A DNA stretch of 64,000 nucleotides from the NCBI RefSeq assembly GCF_005938105.1, contig NZ_VCPE01000011.1, positions 1 to 64,000 on the forward strand. The letters run 5' to 3'. Numbering within the stretch: position 1 is the first letter of the stretch; each line of letters begins with the position of its first letter. Positions 16,071-25,232 of the stretch are shown here, one piece after another. A program made the position numbers and the translations under genes. The notes beneath the pieces are model-generated. The model did no database searches and had not been told where the DNA came from. It was given only the letters and a program-made list of their open reading frames with translations. The DNA is from Brucella haematophila. GTDB taxonomy: Bacteria > Pseudomonadota > Alphaproteobacteria > Rhizobiales > Rhizobiaceae.

Positions 16071-17507
16071 TTGGCCGAAATCGAACTGAAGCTCGAAATT
16101 TCCCCTGCCGATCTTGAAAAGGTCGCTCTGTCCAGTCTTTTGGGGCAACCAGCTGCGACACTGGAATTGCACTCAGTTTATTTCGACACCGGCGATTGCC
16201 GGCTCTTCGATAATGGCTTCACCTTGCGTATCCGCCGTTCTGGCGACAAAAGCATTCAAACCGTGAAGGCGACCGGTTCCAACGCATCGCTTTTCGCCAG
16301 ATCCGAGTGGGAAACCCCGGCCAAGACGAACACACCCGTCTTTGACTATAATAGCCCGCTTCTCAACCGGTTCGGCCCGATCGAGCGCGATCTCATCGTG
16401 CAGTTTGAAGTCGTTACCAATCGCCGCATCTGGAATCTGACCGAGAGCACGACGAGCATCGAAGTGGCAGCCGATTCCGGCATCGTGATCGCTGGCGACC
16501 GACAAGCGCCGTTTCACGAAATCGAGCTTGAACTGAAAGGCGGAGAGCCGAGACAGCTCTTCGCGCTCGCCCGCAAGGTCAATGCAATTGTCCCGGTTAA
16601 GATCGGCGCTCAATCCAAATCAGAGCGCGGCTACCGGCTGTTATCGGCTATGCGCAGCGCAGCGAAGGCGGAAGCCATCGATCTGGAGCAACGGCTGAAC
16701 GCAGGTGAGAGCTTCAGGATGATCGCGCTGTCCTGTTTCCGCCAGTTCCGGCTGAACGAAACCTTGCTGCTGCAAAGGGGCAATGCCGGCAGCCTGCATC
16801 AGGCGCGCGTTGCCATGCGACGGCTGCGCTCGGCGCTGTCTCTGTTCAGGCCTCTGCTTGATGAAAACGGCAAGCGGTTTTCGGACGAATTCGGCTGGCT
16901 TGCCAATACACTTGGCGAGACCCGCAATCTGGATGTGCTTTTGTTGAAGACCGTCGATGGCGAACTGCGAGAAAAACTCGAAGCCGCACGCAAAAACTCT
17001 TACGATGAGATTGTCGAAGCACTGGGTTCAGCCCGGAGCCGAGCACTGATGCTCGACTTCAACGAATGGCTGCTTTGCGGTGATTACGCCAAACACCCGG
17101 ACTGTGAAAAGCCTGTCGAAGACTTCGCTGCAAAAGCGCTCGACCGGATGCGCAAGAAGCTCAAGAAGCACGGTCGCGATCTTTCCGGGATCGATGACGA
17201 GCACAGGCATGAGGCGCGCAAAGACGCCAAGAAACTACGCTATGCCGCAGAATTCTTCGCGCCGCTGTTTGCCGACAAGCGTGGGCTGCGCCGGTACAAG
17301 AACTTCAACAAGGCCATGGAAGCCCTGCAAGACCGGCTGGGTTCACTGAACGATCTGGCGATAGGCCATGACGTGCTGAAAAAATATGGCATCGAAGAAA
17401 CGCCTGAGGCTCAGAAGCTGATCTTCTATGCCGATAAGAGTCAGTTGATTGATAAAGCCCAAACCGCTCTTGATGACGTTCTCGATGCCAAGAAATTCTG
17501 GCGTTAA
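16071..17507 (+). CDS. CYTH and CHAD domain protein
   Basis: A 478-residue protein with an N-terminal CYTH triphosphate tunnel domain (EIELKLE motif at residues 3-9, then LELHSVYFDTGD, LRIRR) and a C-terminal CHAD domain (about 210-470; HQARVAMRRLRSALSLF, LANTLGETRNLDVLL, HEARKDAKKLRYAAEFF). Such proteins bind or cleave inorganic triphosphate/polyphosphate. It starts with TTG, with AAGGAG 7 bases upstream; there is no ATG nearby. Cytoplasmic. Substrate cannot be fixed from sequence. Confidence 0.88.
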   Translation: MAEIELKLEISPADLEKVALSSLLGQPAATLELHSVYFDTGDCRLFDNGFTLRIRRSGDKSIQTVKATGSNASLFARSEWETPAKTNTPVFDYNSPLLNRFGPIERDLIVQFEVVTNRRIWNLTESTTSIEVAADSGIVIAGDRQAPFHEIELELKGGEPRQLFALARKVNAIVPVKIGAQSKSERGYRLLSAMRSAAKAEAIDLEQRLNAGESFRMIALSCFRQFRLNETLLLQRGNAGSLHQARVAMRRLRSALSLFRPLLDENGKRFSDEFGWLANTLGETRNLDVLLLKTVDGELREKLEAARKNSYDEIVEALGSARSRALMLDFNEWLLCGDYAKHPDCEKPVEDFAAKALDRMRKKLKKHGRDLSGIDDEHRHEARKDAKKLRYAAEFFAPLFADKRGLRRYKNFNKAMEALQDRLGSLNDLAIGHDVLKKYGIEETPEAQKLIFYADKSQLIDKAQTALDDVLDAKKFWR

Positions 17508-17514
17508 GTCGGGG

Positions 17515-18117
17515 TCAAAACATCGCTGTGGAAGCGTCGATCACACCCGATGATTGAAGATATTCAACGGCCTCAAAAGCTGGTTTGGCGGCGAAGAACA
17601 CAAGTCCGTCCATCAATGTGACATAGACCCTGCGTGGCACGACATCCAGGGTTGTCGAGTCACGATAGATGGAGAATTTCGGCCAGAAACGCGGCACTTC
17701 CCGCAGATAGGCCGCATAGGGCTCGCCGAACATGCCCTCCAGGTGTTTTTCTTCCCGGTGAATGACGAGCTGAAACAGCACCGCGCATCCAAGGGCGAAG
17801 ATCAGTCCGACGACAACGCTGCCGGATTGCAACCCCACACCGCCAGCGGCAATGGCCGAGAAGACATAAAGCGGATTGCGGCTGATGGAATAGGGACCCT
17901 GGCGAACCAGTTCCGACGACTTCTTGCCGCCGATATAAAGTGTACACCACAGTCTCCCGACAATGCCCGCGAGAATGAGGAATATCCCGACCACCTCAAT
18001 GGTTTCGTGGGTTTCTCCGATCCAGGCAGACTTCACCTGCGTCAGTGCGAGAAATGCGAGAAGCACGGCTGCGCCAACCCAAAGGCGTCTGAAATACTGA
18101 AACTTGCTCAAGGTCAT
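17515..18117 (-). CDS. Isoprenylcysteine carboxyl methyltransferase-like membrane protein
   Basis: A 200-residue membrane protein with about four helices (first at WVGAAVLLAFLALTQV) and the ICMT/PEMT-type SAM-binding core GPYSISRNPLYVF followed by REEKHLEGMFGEPYAAYLREVPRFWP. Bacterial members methylate unknown small or lipid substrates. I chose the ATG at 18117. It begins 11 bases after mntP and is likely co-transcribed with it. The last ~40 residues beyond the core are unusual and unrecognised. Confidence 0.75.
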   Translation of the reverse strand: MTLSKFQYFRRLWVGAAVLLAFLALTQVKSAWIGETHETIEVVGIFLILAGIVGRLWCTLYIGGKKSSELVRQGPYSISRNPLYVFSAIAAGGVGLQSGSVVVGLIFALGCAVLFQLVIHREEKHLEGMFGEPYAAYLREVPRFWPKFSIYRDSTTLDVVPRRVYVTLMDGLVFFAAKPAFEAVEYLQSSGVIDASTAMF

Positions 18118-18128
18118 TTTTTGCAAAC

Positions 18129-18707
18129 CTATGCCGAAAGATGTTCAAAGAGAATGGACGTGCCGAGAGCACATAGCACCACCGCAGCTGCCACCTCGGC
18201 AAACTTGCCGAACTTGGCGCCGATTACCTTGCCGATCATCAGTCCCATCGTGGACATGATAAATGTCGCACAGCCGATGGCCAATGAAATCGCGATAATA
18301 CCCTGCAAGCCAATGCCGAGGAAAGCAAGCGACAGGCCGACAGCCATCGCATCGATGCTGGTGCCAACCGCCGTCGCCAACAGGACGAGGAACGAGCCTC
18401 CCTGGGGCCTCTCATCCGCGTCGTCATCCTTGGGCCAGATCACCGTGTAAAGCATATGCAGACCGACCGCTGACAACAGGCCGAATGCCAGCCAGTGATC
18501 GATTTGCGAAACCCAGTCGCTGGCCAGAATACCAGCCACCCAGCCGAGAAACGGGGTGATGGCTTCGACAACGCCAAAAACAATGCCGGTGCGCAACGCC
18601 TCGGAAAGTCGGGGGCGGTTCAAGGCGGTGCCACGCCCGACAGAAACTGCAAATGCATCGACCGACATGCTGACGGACAGAAAAAATACCGTGATGGGGG
18701 ACATCAT
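18129..18707 (-). CDS. mntP: Manganese efflux pump
   Basis: A 192-residue inner membrane protein of two repeated three-helix units, each with the conserved Asp that binds Mn(II): [19 protein letters not shown] and [20 protein letters not shown]. Length and motifs fit MntP (formerly YebN). It is preceded by a yybP-ykoY riboswitch, which fits export of excess manganese. The start is a double ATG (18707/18704) without a strong ribosome site, which suits control at translation. Confidence 0.93.
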   Translation of the reverse strand: MMSPITVFFLSVSMSVDAFAVSVGRGTALNRPRLSEALRTGIVFGVVEAITPFLGWVAGILASDWVSQIDHWLAFGLLSAVGLHMLYTVIWPKDDDADERPQGGSFLVLLATAVGTSIDAMAVGLSLAFLGIGLQGIIAISLAIGCATFIMSTMGLMIGKVIGAKFGKFAEVAAAVVLCALGTSILFEHLSA

Positions 18708-18742
18708 GTCTGCTCAGACGGAGGATTGGCCGGGCAACAAAG

Positions 18743-18766
18743 GCCATCCGTCCGTCGGCGGATGGC
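18743..18766 (-). promoter_or_regulatory. Expression-platform hairpin of the mntP riboswitch
   Basis: GCCATCCG / CGGATGGC, an 8 bp perfect stem with an 8-base loop, just downstream of the aptamer and about 35 bases before the mntP start. It can act as the terminator or anti-sequester element of the switch. Confidence 0.55.
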
Positions 18767-18773
18767 TGATACC

Positions 18774-18900
18774 ACGGTCTTGCCGGGCCGTTAAACGGCT
18801 GATCACGCCACGCTTTTCAGCGATTGTGTTGACGTGATCCCACTTGATCTCAGCGCCGCTGTAATGGGCCGCGCTTCGGTGGTGGCTACTCCCCGATGCG
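18774..18900 (-). ncRNA. Manganese riboswitch (yybP-ykoY)
   Basis: On the minus strand the leader holds GGGGAGTAGCC (18894-18884) and, about 100 bases later, GGCCCGGCAAGACC (18789-18776). These are the two conserved loops (L1 and L3) that form the Mn(II) site of yybP-ykoY RNAs. The bases between can form the long P2/P3 arms. The next gene is mntP, the classic target. Confidence 0.85.
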
Positions 18901-19136
18901 GCTTATCTATTTGCAACTGGAAAAATTGTCAAGCAATATCAATGTGTTGAATGATTATGATAAGCATTTGCAATTAGAGAAATTATAAAAGCACTACAGG
19001 ACATTGATGCGTTTTTAATATTTTGAACGGTGTGGTCGTCTCGAATTTATATGCGCCCGGTCGTAAGTTTTTCGCATCGCCACCGGTTCGATTGAGCCGA
19101 AGCGAGGGGGAGAATCCACCCGAAACGCGGAGACAA

Positions 19137-20108
19137 ATGATTATGGCTTATGATGAACTCAAAACGAGGCTTTGTGGTGTAACAACTGCGCTTGTCACGC
19201 CGTTTCGCAGTAGCGAAGTCGATTACCGCGCCTTTGCCGATCTCATAAACTGGCAAATCGGAGAAGGCATCCATGCGCTCTCGCCGTGTGGCACCACCGG
19301 CGAAGCGCCGACATTGAACACAGCCGAAAAAATCCGTCTCATCAAAACCTGCGTCGAGGTTTCGGCCAGACGCGTGCCAGTCATCGCCGGGACCGGAACG
19401 AACGACACGCTCTCGACCATCGCCCTGACCAGTGCGGCCGCCGCATGCGGCGCCGATGCCGCGCTTATCGTGACGCCCTATTATAACCGCCCCTCTCAGG
19501 AAGGGCTTTATCGCCACTTTGAGGCGGTCGCAAACAATACCCAGATTCCGATCATACTCTACAATGTGCCCACCCGAACCGGTGTCGACCTGTCGCTGGA
19601 CACCATCGAACGACTTTGCAAACATCCCGCGATCATCGGCATTAAGGACGCCACCGGCGATCTGGACAGGCCCAAGCGTCTCATCCGTCGTCTGGGAAGC
19701 CGGCTTATCCAGCTTTCAGGCCATGATACGACCTCCACAGCATTCAATCTGGAGGGTGGTGACGGCACAATATCGGTGATCTCAAACGTAGTACCAGCCG
19801 CGATGGTTGCTATCCACAATGCCTGCCAGCGCAACGATGGCTGTAGCGCGCGCTCACTCGCCTTTGCACTCAAGCCGCTTTTGACGGCACTGGAGCAAGA
19901 CACCAACCCGGTTCCTATCAAATATGCGCTGCATCACATGCGCGGTCTGTCGCCTGAAGTGCGGTTGCCGCTTGTCACGACGAATGACGAGACCACGGCC
20001 TCTATTCGCCGTGCACTTGCCGCACTCGATCCCGATGTGCATCCAATCGTGCCCCTGCGCGATATTGATGGCAACAGCCGCACGCAATTGGCGGTCGTTC
20101 CCCGCTGA
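19137..20108 (+). CDS. 4-hydroxy-tetrahydrodipicolinate synthase-like aldolase
   Basis: A 323-residue DapA-family class I aldolase. It has the SPCGTTGEAPTL loop, the catalytic Tyr region YYNRPSQEGLYRHF, YNVPTRTG with the Arg that binds the carboxylate of the semialdehyde, and the Schiff-base Lys in IIGIKDATGDL. The presence of the Arg favours true DapA chemistry. It runs ~30 residues beyond the usual DapA length (tail PDVHPIVPLRDIDGNSRTQL). I chose the ATG at 19137 (GGAG upstream). As a stand-alone copy it may be a second isozyme or serve another keto-acid. Confidence 0.78.
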   Translation: MIMAYDELKTRLCGVTTALVTPFRSSEVDYRAFADLINWQIGEGIHALSPCGTTGEAPTLNTAEKIRLIKTCVEVSARRVPVIAGTGTNDTLSTIALTSAAAACGADAALIVTPYYNRPSQEGLYRHFEAVANNTQIPIILYNVPTRTGVDLSLDTIERLCKHPAIIGIKDATGDLDRPKRLIRRLGSRLIQLSGHDTTSTAFNLEGGDGTISVISNVVPAAMVAIHNACQRNDGCSARSLAFALKPLLTALEQDTNPVPIKYALHHMRGLSPEVRLPLVTTNDETTASIRRALAALDPDVHPIVPLRDIDGNSRTQLAVVPR

Positions 20109-20144
20109 CACATCCCCCGAAATGATACATGAGGCATAACCATC

Positions 20145-20399
20145 ATGACCAGCATCCCGAACACTGTAGTCCCGGAACAACGGGCCAGATTTGCCGTTAG
20201 TCAGGACAAGCGAGGCCAATGGGTCGTGTTTGACAGGCTTGGCCTGACCGGCGGATTGTTTACCGACCGTGAAACTGCGCTTCGTTTTGCGAAGAGAGCT
20301 TGCCGCACCGCATCAGACACGGCCTGCCTCTCGTCCGGTCCTGTCGCGTCGGATGCGATCTTCGGCAAGAAATCGACGCTCTTGAGACTGGTCCAATAG
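20145..20399 (+). CDS. Small hypothetical protein behind the dapA-like gene
   Basis: An 84-residue basic protein; RFAVSQDKRGQWVVFDRLGLTGGLFTD looks like a short beta-hairpin domain followed by a helix (RETALRFAKRAC), a pattern seen in small uncharacterised proteobacterial proteins. It starts 37 bases after the upstream stop and may share its transcript. No function can be proposed. Confidence 0.55.
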   Translation: MTSIPNTVVPEQRARFAVSQDKRGQWVVFDRLGLTGGLFTDRETALRFAKRACRTASDTACLSSGPVASDAIFGKKSTLLRLVQ

Positions 20400-20730
20400 G
20401 CAGCACTTTGGCTCGCCAATTTCAGCGAATTCGCGCCCGGATTTACCCATGCGGGCCGTCCTTTCCAGACCAATACACACCAGCCTGTTCACGCATTTCA
20501 CACGTCCTCCATGCCCTATCGCCTCTCATTGTTGCTGGCGTGCTGGCATGGGTATTGACCAATATTTTCTCGCCGTCGTGAGACGGAGCCGAACGCGCCG
20601 CTTCGTTCAAGCAATCGGGGTTTGCACCGGGCAGCAGCTTCGTAAACCGCCAATAATGATGCGCGAATCGTAAAGTGACTTTGTCAGTTTCCCCTATCAT
20701 ATTGTTCCCAACAAAAAACAAAGGGGAGAG
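20400..20730. other. Intergenic region upstream of the carnitine-type binding protein
   Basis: A 331 bp gap with no convincing gene. Overlapping frames on both strands lack ribosome sites and family features. It must carry the promoter of the next gene, which has a strong AAGGGGAGAG ribosome site. Confidence 0.4.
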
Positions 20731-21669
20731 ATGATGAAGAAGCTCAATCACTTGCTGGTGGCGGGTATCGCAATCCTGTCCGCTGCTCCGGCTTTTGCAG
20801 CCGAGGCAGAATCCTGTAAAGCGCCGAAATTCTCGGATGTTGGTTGGACCGACATCACCGCAACCACGGCGCTCGCATCGCTTTTGCTTGAAAAGGCTGG
20901 ATACCAGCCTCAGACGACAATTCTCTCAGTGCCGGTGACATTCCAGTCACTGGAAAATGGCCAGATCGATATTTTCCTTGGAAACTGGATGCCCCTTCAG
21001 GAAGAAGTGCGCAAACCCTATCTCGAAGGAAAGAAAATCGAGCAAGCCGGTATTAATCTCGAAAATGCGAAAATCGGCCTTGCGGCAACGGGCAAGGATC
21101 TGGGCATCAAGACCTATGCCGACATAGCAAAATTCAAGGACCAACTCGGCGGAAAGATCTACGGTATTGAAGCGGGCAGCAGCGCCAATGCAACGATCCA
21201 GTCAATGATCGAGAAGAACAATTTCGACCTCAAGGATTTCCAGCTGGCAGAATCGAGCGAACAGGCGATGCTGTCACAGGTGCAAAACGCCGTGCGCAAA
21301 GATGAGCCGGTGGTGTTCTTCGCATGGACCCCACATCCGATGAATATTCGCTACAAGCTCACCTATCTGGAAAACGGTGATAATCTCTTTGGCCCCAATG
21401 ACGGTGCCGCAACCGTCGAGACGCTGACCCGCAAGGGCTATGCCACCGATTGCCCGAATGTCTCGCATTTTCTGTCGAAGTTGAAGTTCACGACCGAGAT
21501 GGAAAGCACCATGATGAACATGATCCTCAATGACGGCATGGAAGCCAAGGATGCCGTCACGAAATGGATCAAGGAGAACCCGGCACAGCTCGACGCTTGG
21601 CTCGACGGCTTCAATACTTTTGACGGCAAGCCAGCACTCGCTGAAGTGAAGTCCGGCCTCGGCTTATAA
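20731..21669 (+). CDS. Choline/carnitine-type ABC substrate-binding protein
   Basis: A 312-residue periplasmic binding protein of the OpuAC/ChoX/CaiX class: Sec signal peptide ending at FAA (about residue 23), SDVGWTDITATTALASLLLEKAGY, and QIDIFLGNWMP, whose aromatic residues form the quaternary-ammonium cage. No permease or ATPase gene is adjacent, so it would have to share a choline/betaine transporter encoded elsewhere, as described for CaiX in Pseudomonas. The neighbouring carnitine genes make L-carnitine the likelier ligand; ChoX (choline) is the alternative. Confidence 0.8.
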   Translation: MMKKLNHLLVAGIAILSAAPAFAAEAESCKAPKFSDVGWTDITATTALASLLLEKAGYQPQTTILSVPVTFQSLENGQIDIFLGNWMPLQEEVRKPYLEGKKIEQAGINLENAKIGLAATGKDLGIKTYADIAKFKDQLGGKIYGIEAGSSANATIQSMIEKNNFDLKDFQLAESSEQAMLSQVQNAVRKDEPVVFFAWTPHPMNIRYKLTYLENGDNLFGPNDGAATVETLTRKGYATDCPNVSHFLSKLKFTTEMESTMMNMILNDGMEAKDAVTKWIKENPAQLDAWLDGFNTFDGKPALAEVKSGLGL

Positions 21670-21688
21670 TATTTATTAAGCCGCGAAA

Positions 21689-22645
21689 CTATTTTTGCCG
21701 CAACTTGCTCGGCGCCTGTCCGAAATGCCGCTTGAAAGCGCGGGAGAGCGAACTGATCGACGAAAAGCCGGTCTGTTCAGCCGTATCCGCCATTGAAAGA
21801 TGCGTATCGAGGATGAGGCGTCGAGCAGCCTTGAGCCGAAGCGACAGATAATAATTGCCAGGCGATTGCCCGATCACATTGGCAAACAGCATTTCAAGAC
21901 TGCGCGTCGAAAGACCAAGCCTTCTGGCAATCCGGGTCACTGGTATAGGCCGGTCGATATGGTTCTCCATAATCTTGATGGCATCGGCCAGTCGCGGCTC
22001 CCGGTTCAAAAGCCGCCCCAGCGAGACCAGTGGCTGCGCATCCGAAGCCTGCCGCACCTCGTCATAGACATAGAGGCTCGCAACATCGAGCGCGATGGAA
22101 TAGCCGTGCCGGGCGCGGATCAGCGCCAGCATCATGTCGAGCGCGGGAGCCGCACCACCTGTTGTCAGAAAAGTGCCGTCGCGCACCCAGCGGTCCGACT
22201 GCATTTCCACATCCGGGAAACGCTGGGAGAAAGCTTCCAGATCCTCCCAATGGGTAGTGGCTTTCCTGCCATTGAGAAGCCCGGCCTTTGCCAACACCCA
22301 TGAACCCGCTTCGACACCGATCACCAGTTGGGACTGTTTGGCGGCCTGACGCAACTGCCCAAGAAGCTTTGGGGTTGCGTGTTCCAGCGCATGAAATGCG
22401 CTGACGATAATCAGGATATCCTGCGGCGTCGCTTCAAATTTCCCATTCACACCAACCTTCAGGCCGCTTGAGGTGATGGGGTCGCTTCCATCCGGAGACA
22501 CCACCCGCCACGAATAGAGCGAACGACCCGTCACGCGGTTGGCGCCGCGCATCGGGTCGAGTGTTGCGGCCAATGACATGAGCGAGCAATCCGGCAAAAC
22601 CAGCAGGGTGACAGACAGTTGTTCATCGGATGGTTCAAAGATCAC
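21689..22645 (-). CDS. cdhR: GlxA-family AraC-type regulator of carnitine catabolism
   Basis: A 318-residue regulator with an N-terminal DJ-1/PfpI-like amidotransferase-fold domain (VTLLVLPDCSLMSLAATLDP, then VIGVEAGSWVLAKAGLLNGRKATTHW) and a C-terminal AraC domain (about 215-318: VTRIARRLGLSTRSLEMLF, MADTAEQTGFSSISSLSRAFKRHFGQAPSKLR). This architecture is that of CdhR, GbdR and ArgR. It is divergent from the carnitine catabolic genes, which points to CdhR. Confidence 0.8.
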   Translation of the reverse strand: MIFEPSDEQLSVTLLVLPDCSLMSLAATLDPMRGANRVTGRSLYSWRVVSPDGSDPITSSGLKVGVNGKFEATPQDILIIVSAFHALEHATPKLLGQLRQAAKQSQLVIGVEAGSWVLAKAGLLNGRKATTHWEDLEAFSQRFPDVEMQSDRWVRDGTFLTTGGAAPALDMMLALIRARHGYSIALDVASLYVYDEVRQASDAQPLVSLGRLLNREPRLADAIKIMENHIDRPIPVTRIARRLGLSTRSLEMLFANVIGQSPGNYYLSLRLKAARRLILDTHLSMADTAEQTGFSSISSLSRAFKRHFGQAPSKLRQK

Positions 22646-22736
22646 GTGCTTCGCTCTTCGCCAAACTAATTTCGTAAAATGATAATCTCAGCAATCTGCG
22701 ACCTGTCAAGCTCGACAAAAATCGAGGGAAATCACC

Positions 22737-23642
22737 ATGCCTTTGCAGCCCACTCGCGAAACCTTCATCACAGCCGCCGTTACTGGCGCTGGCGCTACCA
22801 CACATCGCTCCAACAAGGTGCCGATCACGCCAAGGCAGATCGCGGACGCCGCGATTGAAAGCGCTAAAGCAGGTGCCGCAATCGCGCATATCCATGTGCG
22901 CGATCCAGAAACAGGCGAGCCATCGCGCAAGGTCGAACTGTTCAGCGAAGTGGTCGATCATATACGCGCTTCCGGCGTGGATATCGTGCTTAACCTGACC
23001 GCAGGCGTCGGCGGCGATCTTGTCTTCGGTTCTGCCGAAGCGCCTCTGCCACCGGATGCGTCGAAGACCGATATGGCGGGCGCGACAGAGCGCCTTGCGC
23101 ATGTCGCAGCACTTCTGCCGGAAATCTGCACGCTTGATTGCGGCACCATGAATTTCGGCGAAGGCGACTATGTGATGACCAACACCCCTGCCATGCTGAA
23201 AGAAATGGCAGCGCAAATTCAACATTTGGGCGTGCGCCCGGAAATCGAAATTTTCGACACAGGTCACCTGCCATTGGCCCAATGGCTGCAACAGCAAGGC
23301 CTGCTTGACGACCCGGTGATGGTGCAATTGTGCATGGGCATTCCATGGGGCGCACCGGATGATCTCGCGACGCTGGTGTCCATCCTCCACAATCTGCCGG
23401 ATAACTGGATATTCTCAGCATTTTCCATTGGTCGTAACCAATTGCCTTATGCAGCACTTGCGGTGCTCGCTGGCGGCAATATCCGCGTCGGCCTCGAAGA
23501 CAATATCTGGCTCGAAAAGGGCGTGCTCGCTTCCAATGGCGATCTGGTGGAACGCGCCAGAAACATCGCCGTCAATATGGGGTCAAAGATACTGACGCCC
23601 GGTGAAGTTCGCGAAAAGCTCAAGCTCAAGAAGCGTTGGTGA
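22737..23642 (+). CDS. Beta-keto acid cleavage enzyme (3-dehydrocarnitine cleavage)
   Basis: A 301-residue Zn-dependent BKACE (DUF849) protein. Zn ligands are in IAHIHVRDPETG (His51 and His53); DIVLNLTAGVGGD and GIPWGAPDD follow, with a conserved Glu in VGLEDNIWL near the end. Family members condense a beta-keto acid with acetyl-CoA. With the next gene being carnitine dehydrogenase, the likely reaction is 3-dehydrocarnitine + acetyl-CoA to betainyl-CoA + acetoacetate (CdhC-type). Strong GAGGG ribosome site. Stop overlaps the next start (TGATG). Confidence 0.85.
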   Translation: MPLQPTRETFITAAVTGAGATTHRSNKVPITPRQIADAAIESAKAGAAIAHIHVRDPETGEPSRKVELFSEVVDHIRASGVDIVLNLTAGVGGDLVFGSAEAPLPPDASKTDMAGATERLAHVAALLPEICTLDCGTMNFGEGDYVMTNTPAMLKEMAAQIQHLGVRPEIEIFDTGHLPLAQWLQQQGLLDDPVMVQLCMGIPWGAPDDLATLVSILHNLPDNWIFSAFSIGRNQLPYAALAVLAGGNIRVGLEDNIWLEKGVLASNGDLVERARNIAVNMGSKILTPGEVREKLKLKKRW

Positions 23643-25126
23643 TGCCCATGACCATTCATCCTCCCAAGATCGCCTGCATCGGTAGCGGCGTCATCGGCAG
23701 CGGCTGGGCCGCACGCTTTCTGCTCAACGGCTATGACGTTGCAGTCTATGACCCGTCGCCGGATGCGCAGGCGACAACCGAGCATATCCTCGACAATGCC
23801 CGGCGCGCCTTGTCCGCCCTCACCCCGAAGCGCCTGCCAAACGAAGGCACACTTTCCTTCGCGCCATCACTGGCCGATGCTGTGCGCGATGCCATCCTGA
23901 TTCAGGAAAGCGTGCCTGAGAGGCTCGACCTTAAACTGGCCGTTCTCAAGGAGATCGAGGCATCCTGTTCCAGCGACGCGCTGATTGCATCATCCACCTC
24001 CGGCTTCCTGCCGAGCAAGCTGCAAGCCCCCTTGCAGCACCCGGAACGGCTGATCATCGCGCATCCCTATAATCCGGTCTATCTGCTGCCTCTGGTGGAA
24101 CTCGTACCGGGTGAAAAGACCGGCAGGCAGGCTATCGAAATGGCCGCCGCGCTTTACCGCCACACGGGTATGGAAGCCGTCATTCTCGAAAAGGAAATCG
24201 ATGCCTTTGTCGGCGACCGCTTGCTGGAAGCCTTGTGGCGCGAAGCGCTTTGGCTCGTCAAAGACGGCATCGCCACGGTCGAGCAGATCGACAATATCAT
24301 CCGCTATTCGTTTGGTTTGCGCTGGGCGCAGATGGGCTTGTTCCAGACCTATCGCATCGCTGGTGGTCCGGCGGGGATGAAGCACTTTCTGGCGCAGTTT
24401 GGTCCCGCCTTGCAATGGCCGTGGACGAAACTGACGGATGTTCCGGAGCTGGACGAGACCCTGATAGGCCGCATCGCCAGCCAGTCTGACGCGCAGAACG
24501 AAAACCTGTCGATCCGCGATCTTGAGTCCATTCGCGACGCCAATCTGGTAGCCATCATCCGCGCCCTATCCCAGCAACAGCAGGGCAAAGGCTGGGGCGC
24601 AGGCGCACTTTTGAATGAGTATACCGCGCGACTCGACACATCCGACGACAAGATAGCGTCTCGCTCCGGTCCGCTACGGCTACTCGATGCCCGTGTGATC
24701 CCGGAATGGATCGACTATAATGGCCATATGACCGAGCACCGATACCTCGATCTTTTTGGGCAGACCACCGACCAGTTTCTCGCGCATATCGGCGTCGATG
24801 CCGTTTATCTAAACGGTGGCCACAGTTATTACACCGTCGAAACCCACATCATGCACCGCGATGAAGCCAAAACTGGCGACGAACTGCATGTCGACACACA
24901 GCTTCTGTCCTTCGATGCAAAGCGCATTCACCTGATCCATTCGTTGAAACGCGGTGAGACAGAACTGGCAAGCGCGGAGCAGATGCTGCTCCATGTCGAT
25001 ACGAAAGCAGGCAAGGCGGTCGCCGCCGATCCTGTCATTCTGCAAACGCTGGAAGATCTCACGCTTGCCCATAAGGGTTTAGCCGTTCCGGCTGCTGTCG
25101 GACGATATGTAGGGCAGCGCGCCTGA
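23642..25126 (+). CDS. L-carnitine dehydrogenase fused to a thioesterase domain
   Basis: A 494-residue fusion. Residues 1-310 are a 3-hydroxyacyl-CoA-dehydrogenase-like enzyme (Rossmann motif IACIGSGVIGSGWAARFLL; SSTSGFLPSKLQ; RLIIAHPYNPVYLLPLVELVP; FVGDRLLEALWREAL). Residues ~335-494 are a hotdog thioesterase (RVIPEWIDYNGHMTEHRYLDLFG, VETHIMHRDEAKTGDELHV). The first half oxidises L-carnitine to 3-dehydrocarnitine; the second would hydrolyse betainyl-CoA to glycine betaine. Pseudomonas has these as separate cdhA and cdhB genes; rhizobial LcdH is fused. With the gene before it the whole route is encoded. Confidence 0.88.
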   Translation: MPMTIHPPKIACIGSGVIGSGWAARFLLNGYDVAVYDPSPDAQATTEHILDNARRALSALTPKRLPNEGTLSFAPSLADAVRDAILIQESVPERLDLKLAVLKEIEASCSSDALIASSTSGFLPSKLQAPLQHPERLIIAHPYNPVYLLPLVELVPGEKTGRQAIEMAAALYRHTGMEAVILEKEIDAFVGDRLLEALWREALWLVKDGIATVEQIDNIIRYSFGLRWAQMGLFQTYRIAGGPAGMKHFLAQFGPALQWPWTKLTDVPELDETLIGRIASQSDAQNENLSIRDLESIRDANLVAIIRALSQQQQGKGWGAGALLNEYTARLDTSDDKIASRSGPLRLLDARVIPEWIDYNGHMTEHRYLDLFGQTTDQFLAHIGVDAVYLNGGHSYYTVETHIMHRDEAKTGDELHVDTQLLSFDAKRIHLIHSLKRGETELASAEQMLLHVDTKAGKAVAADPVILQTLEDLTLAHKGLAVPAAVGRYVGQRA

Positions 25127-25232
25127 ACGCTGCCCAAATTGGCCACAGAGCGGCCCAGCGCGCAAATCCGTTTCACATTGTTGCGAAAAATGCTCTAACA
25201 TTCCTCCCGGGTGGTACGGAGGAGGAAACAAA

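Noticed and set aside
20443-20751. 102-codon minus-strand frame upstream of the binding protein gene
   Set aside because: Overlaps the start of the next gene, no ribosome site, no recognisable domain.
25185-25200. AAATGCTCTAAC resembling the end of the mosaic repeat
   Set aside because: Only about 11 bases match; the rest of the element is absent.
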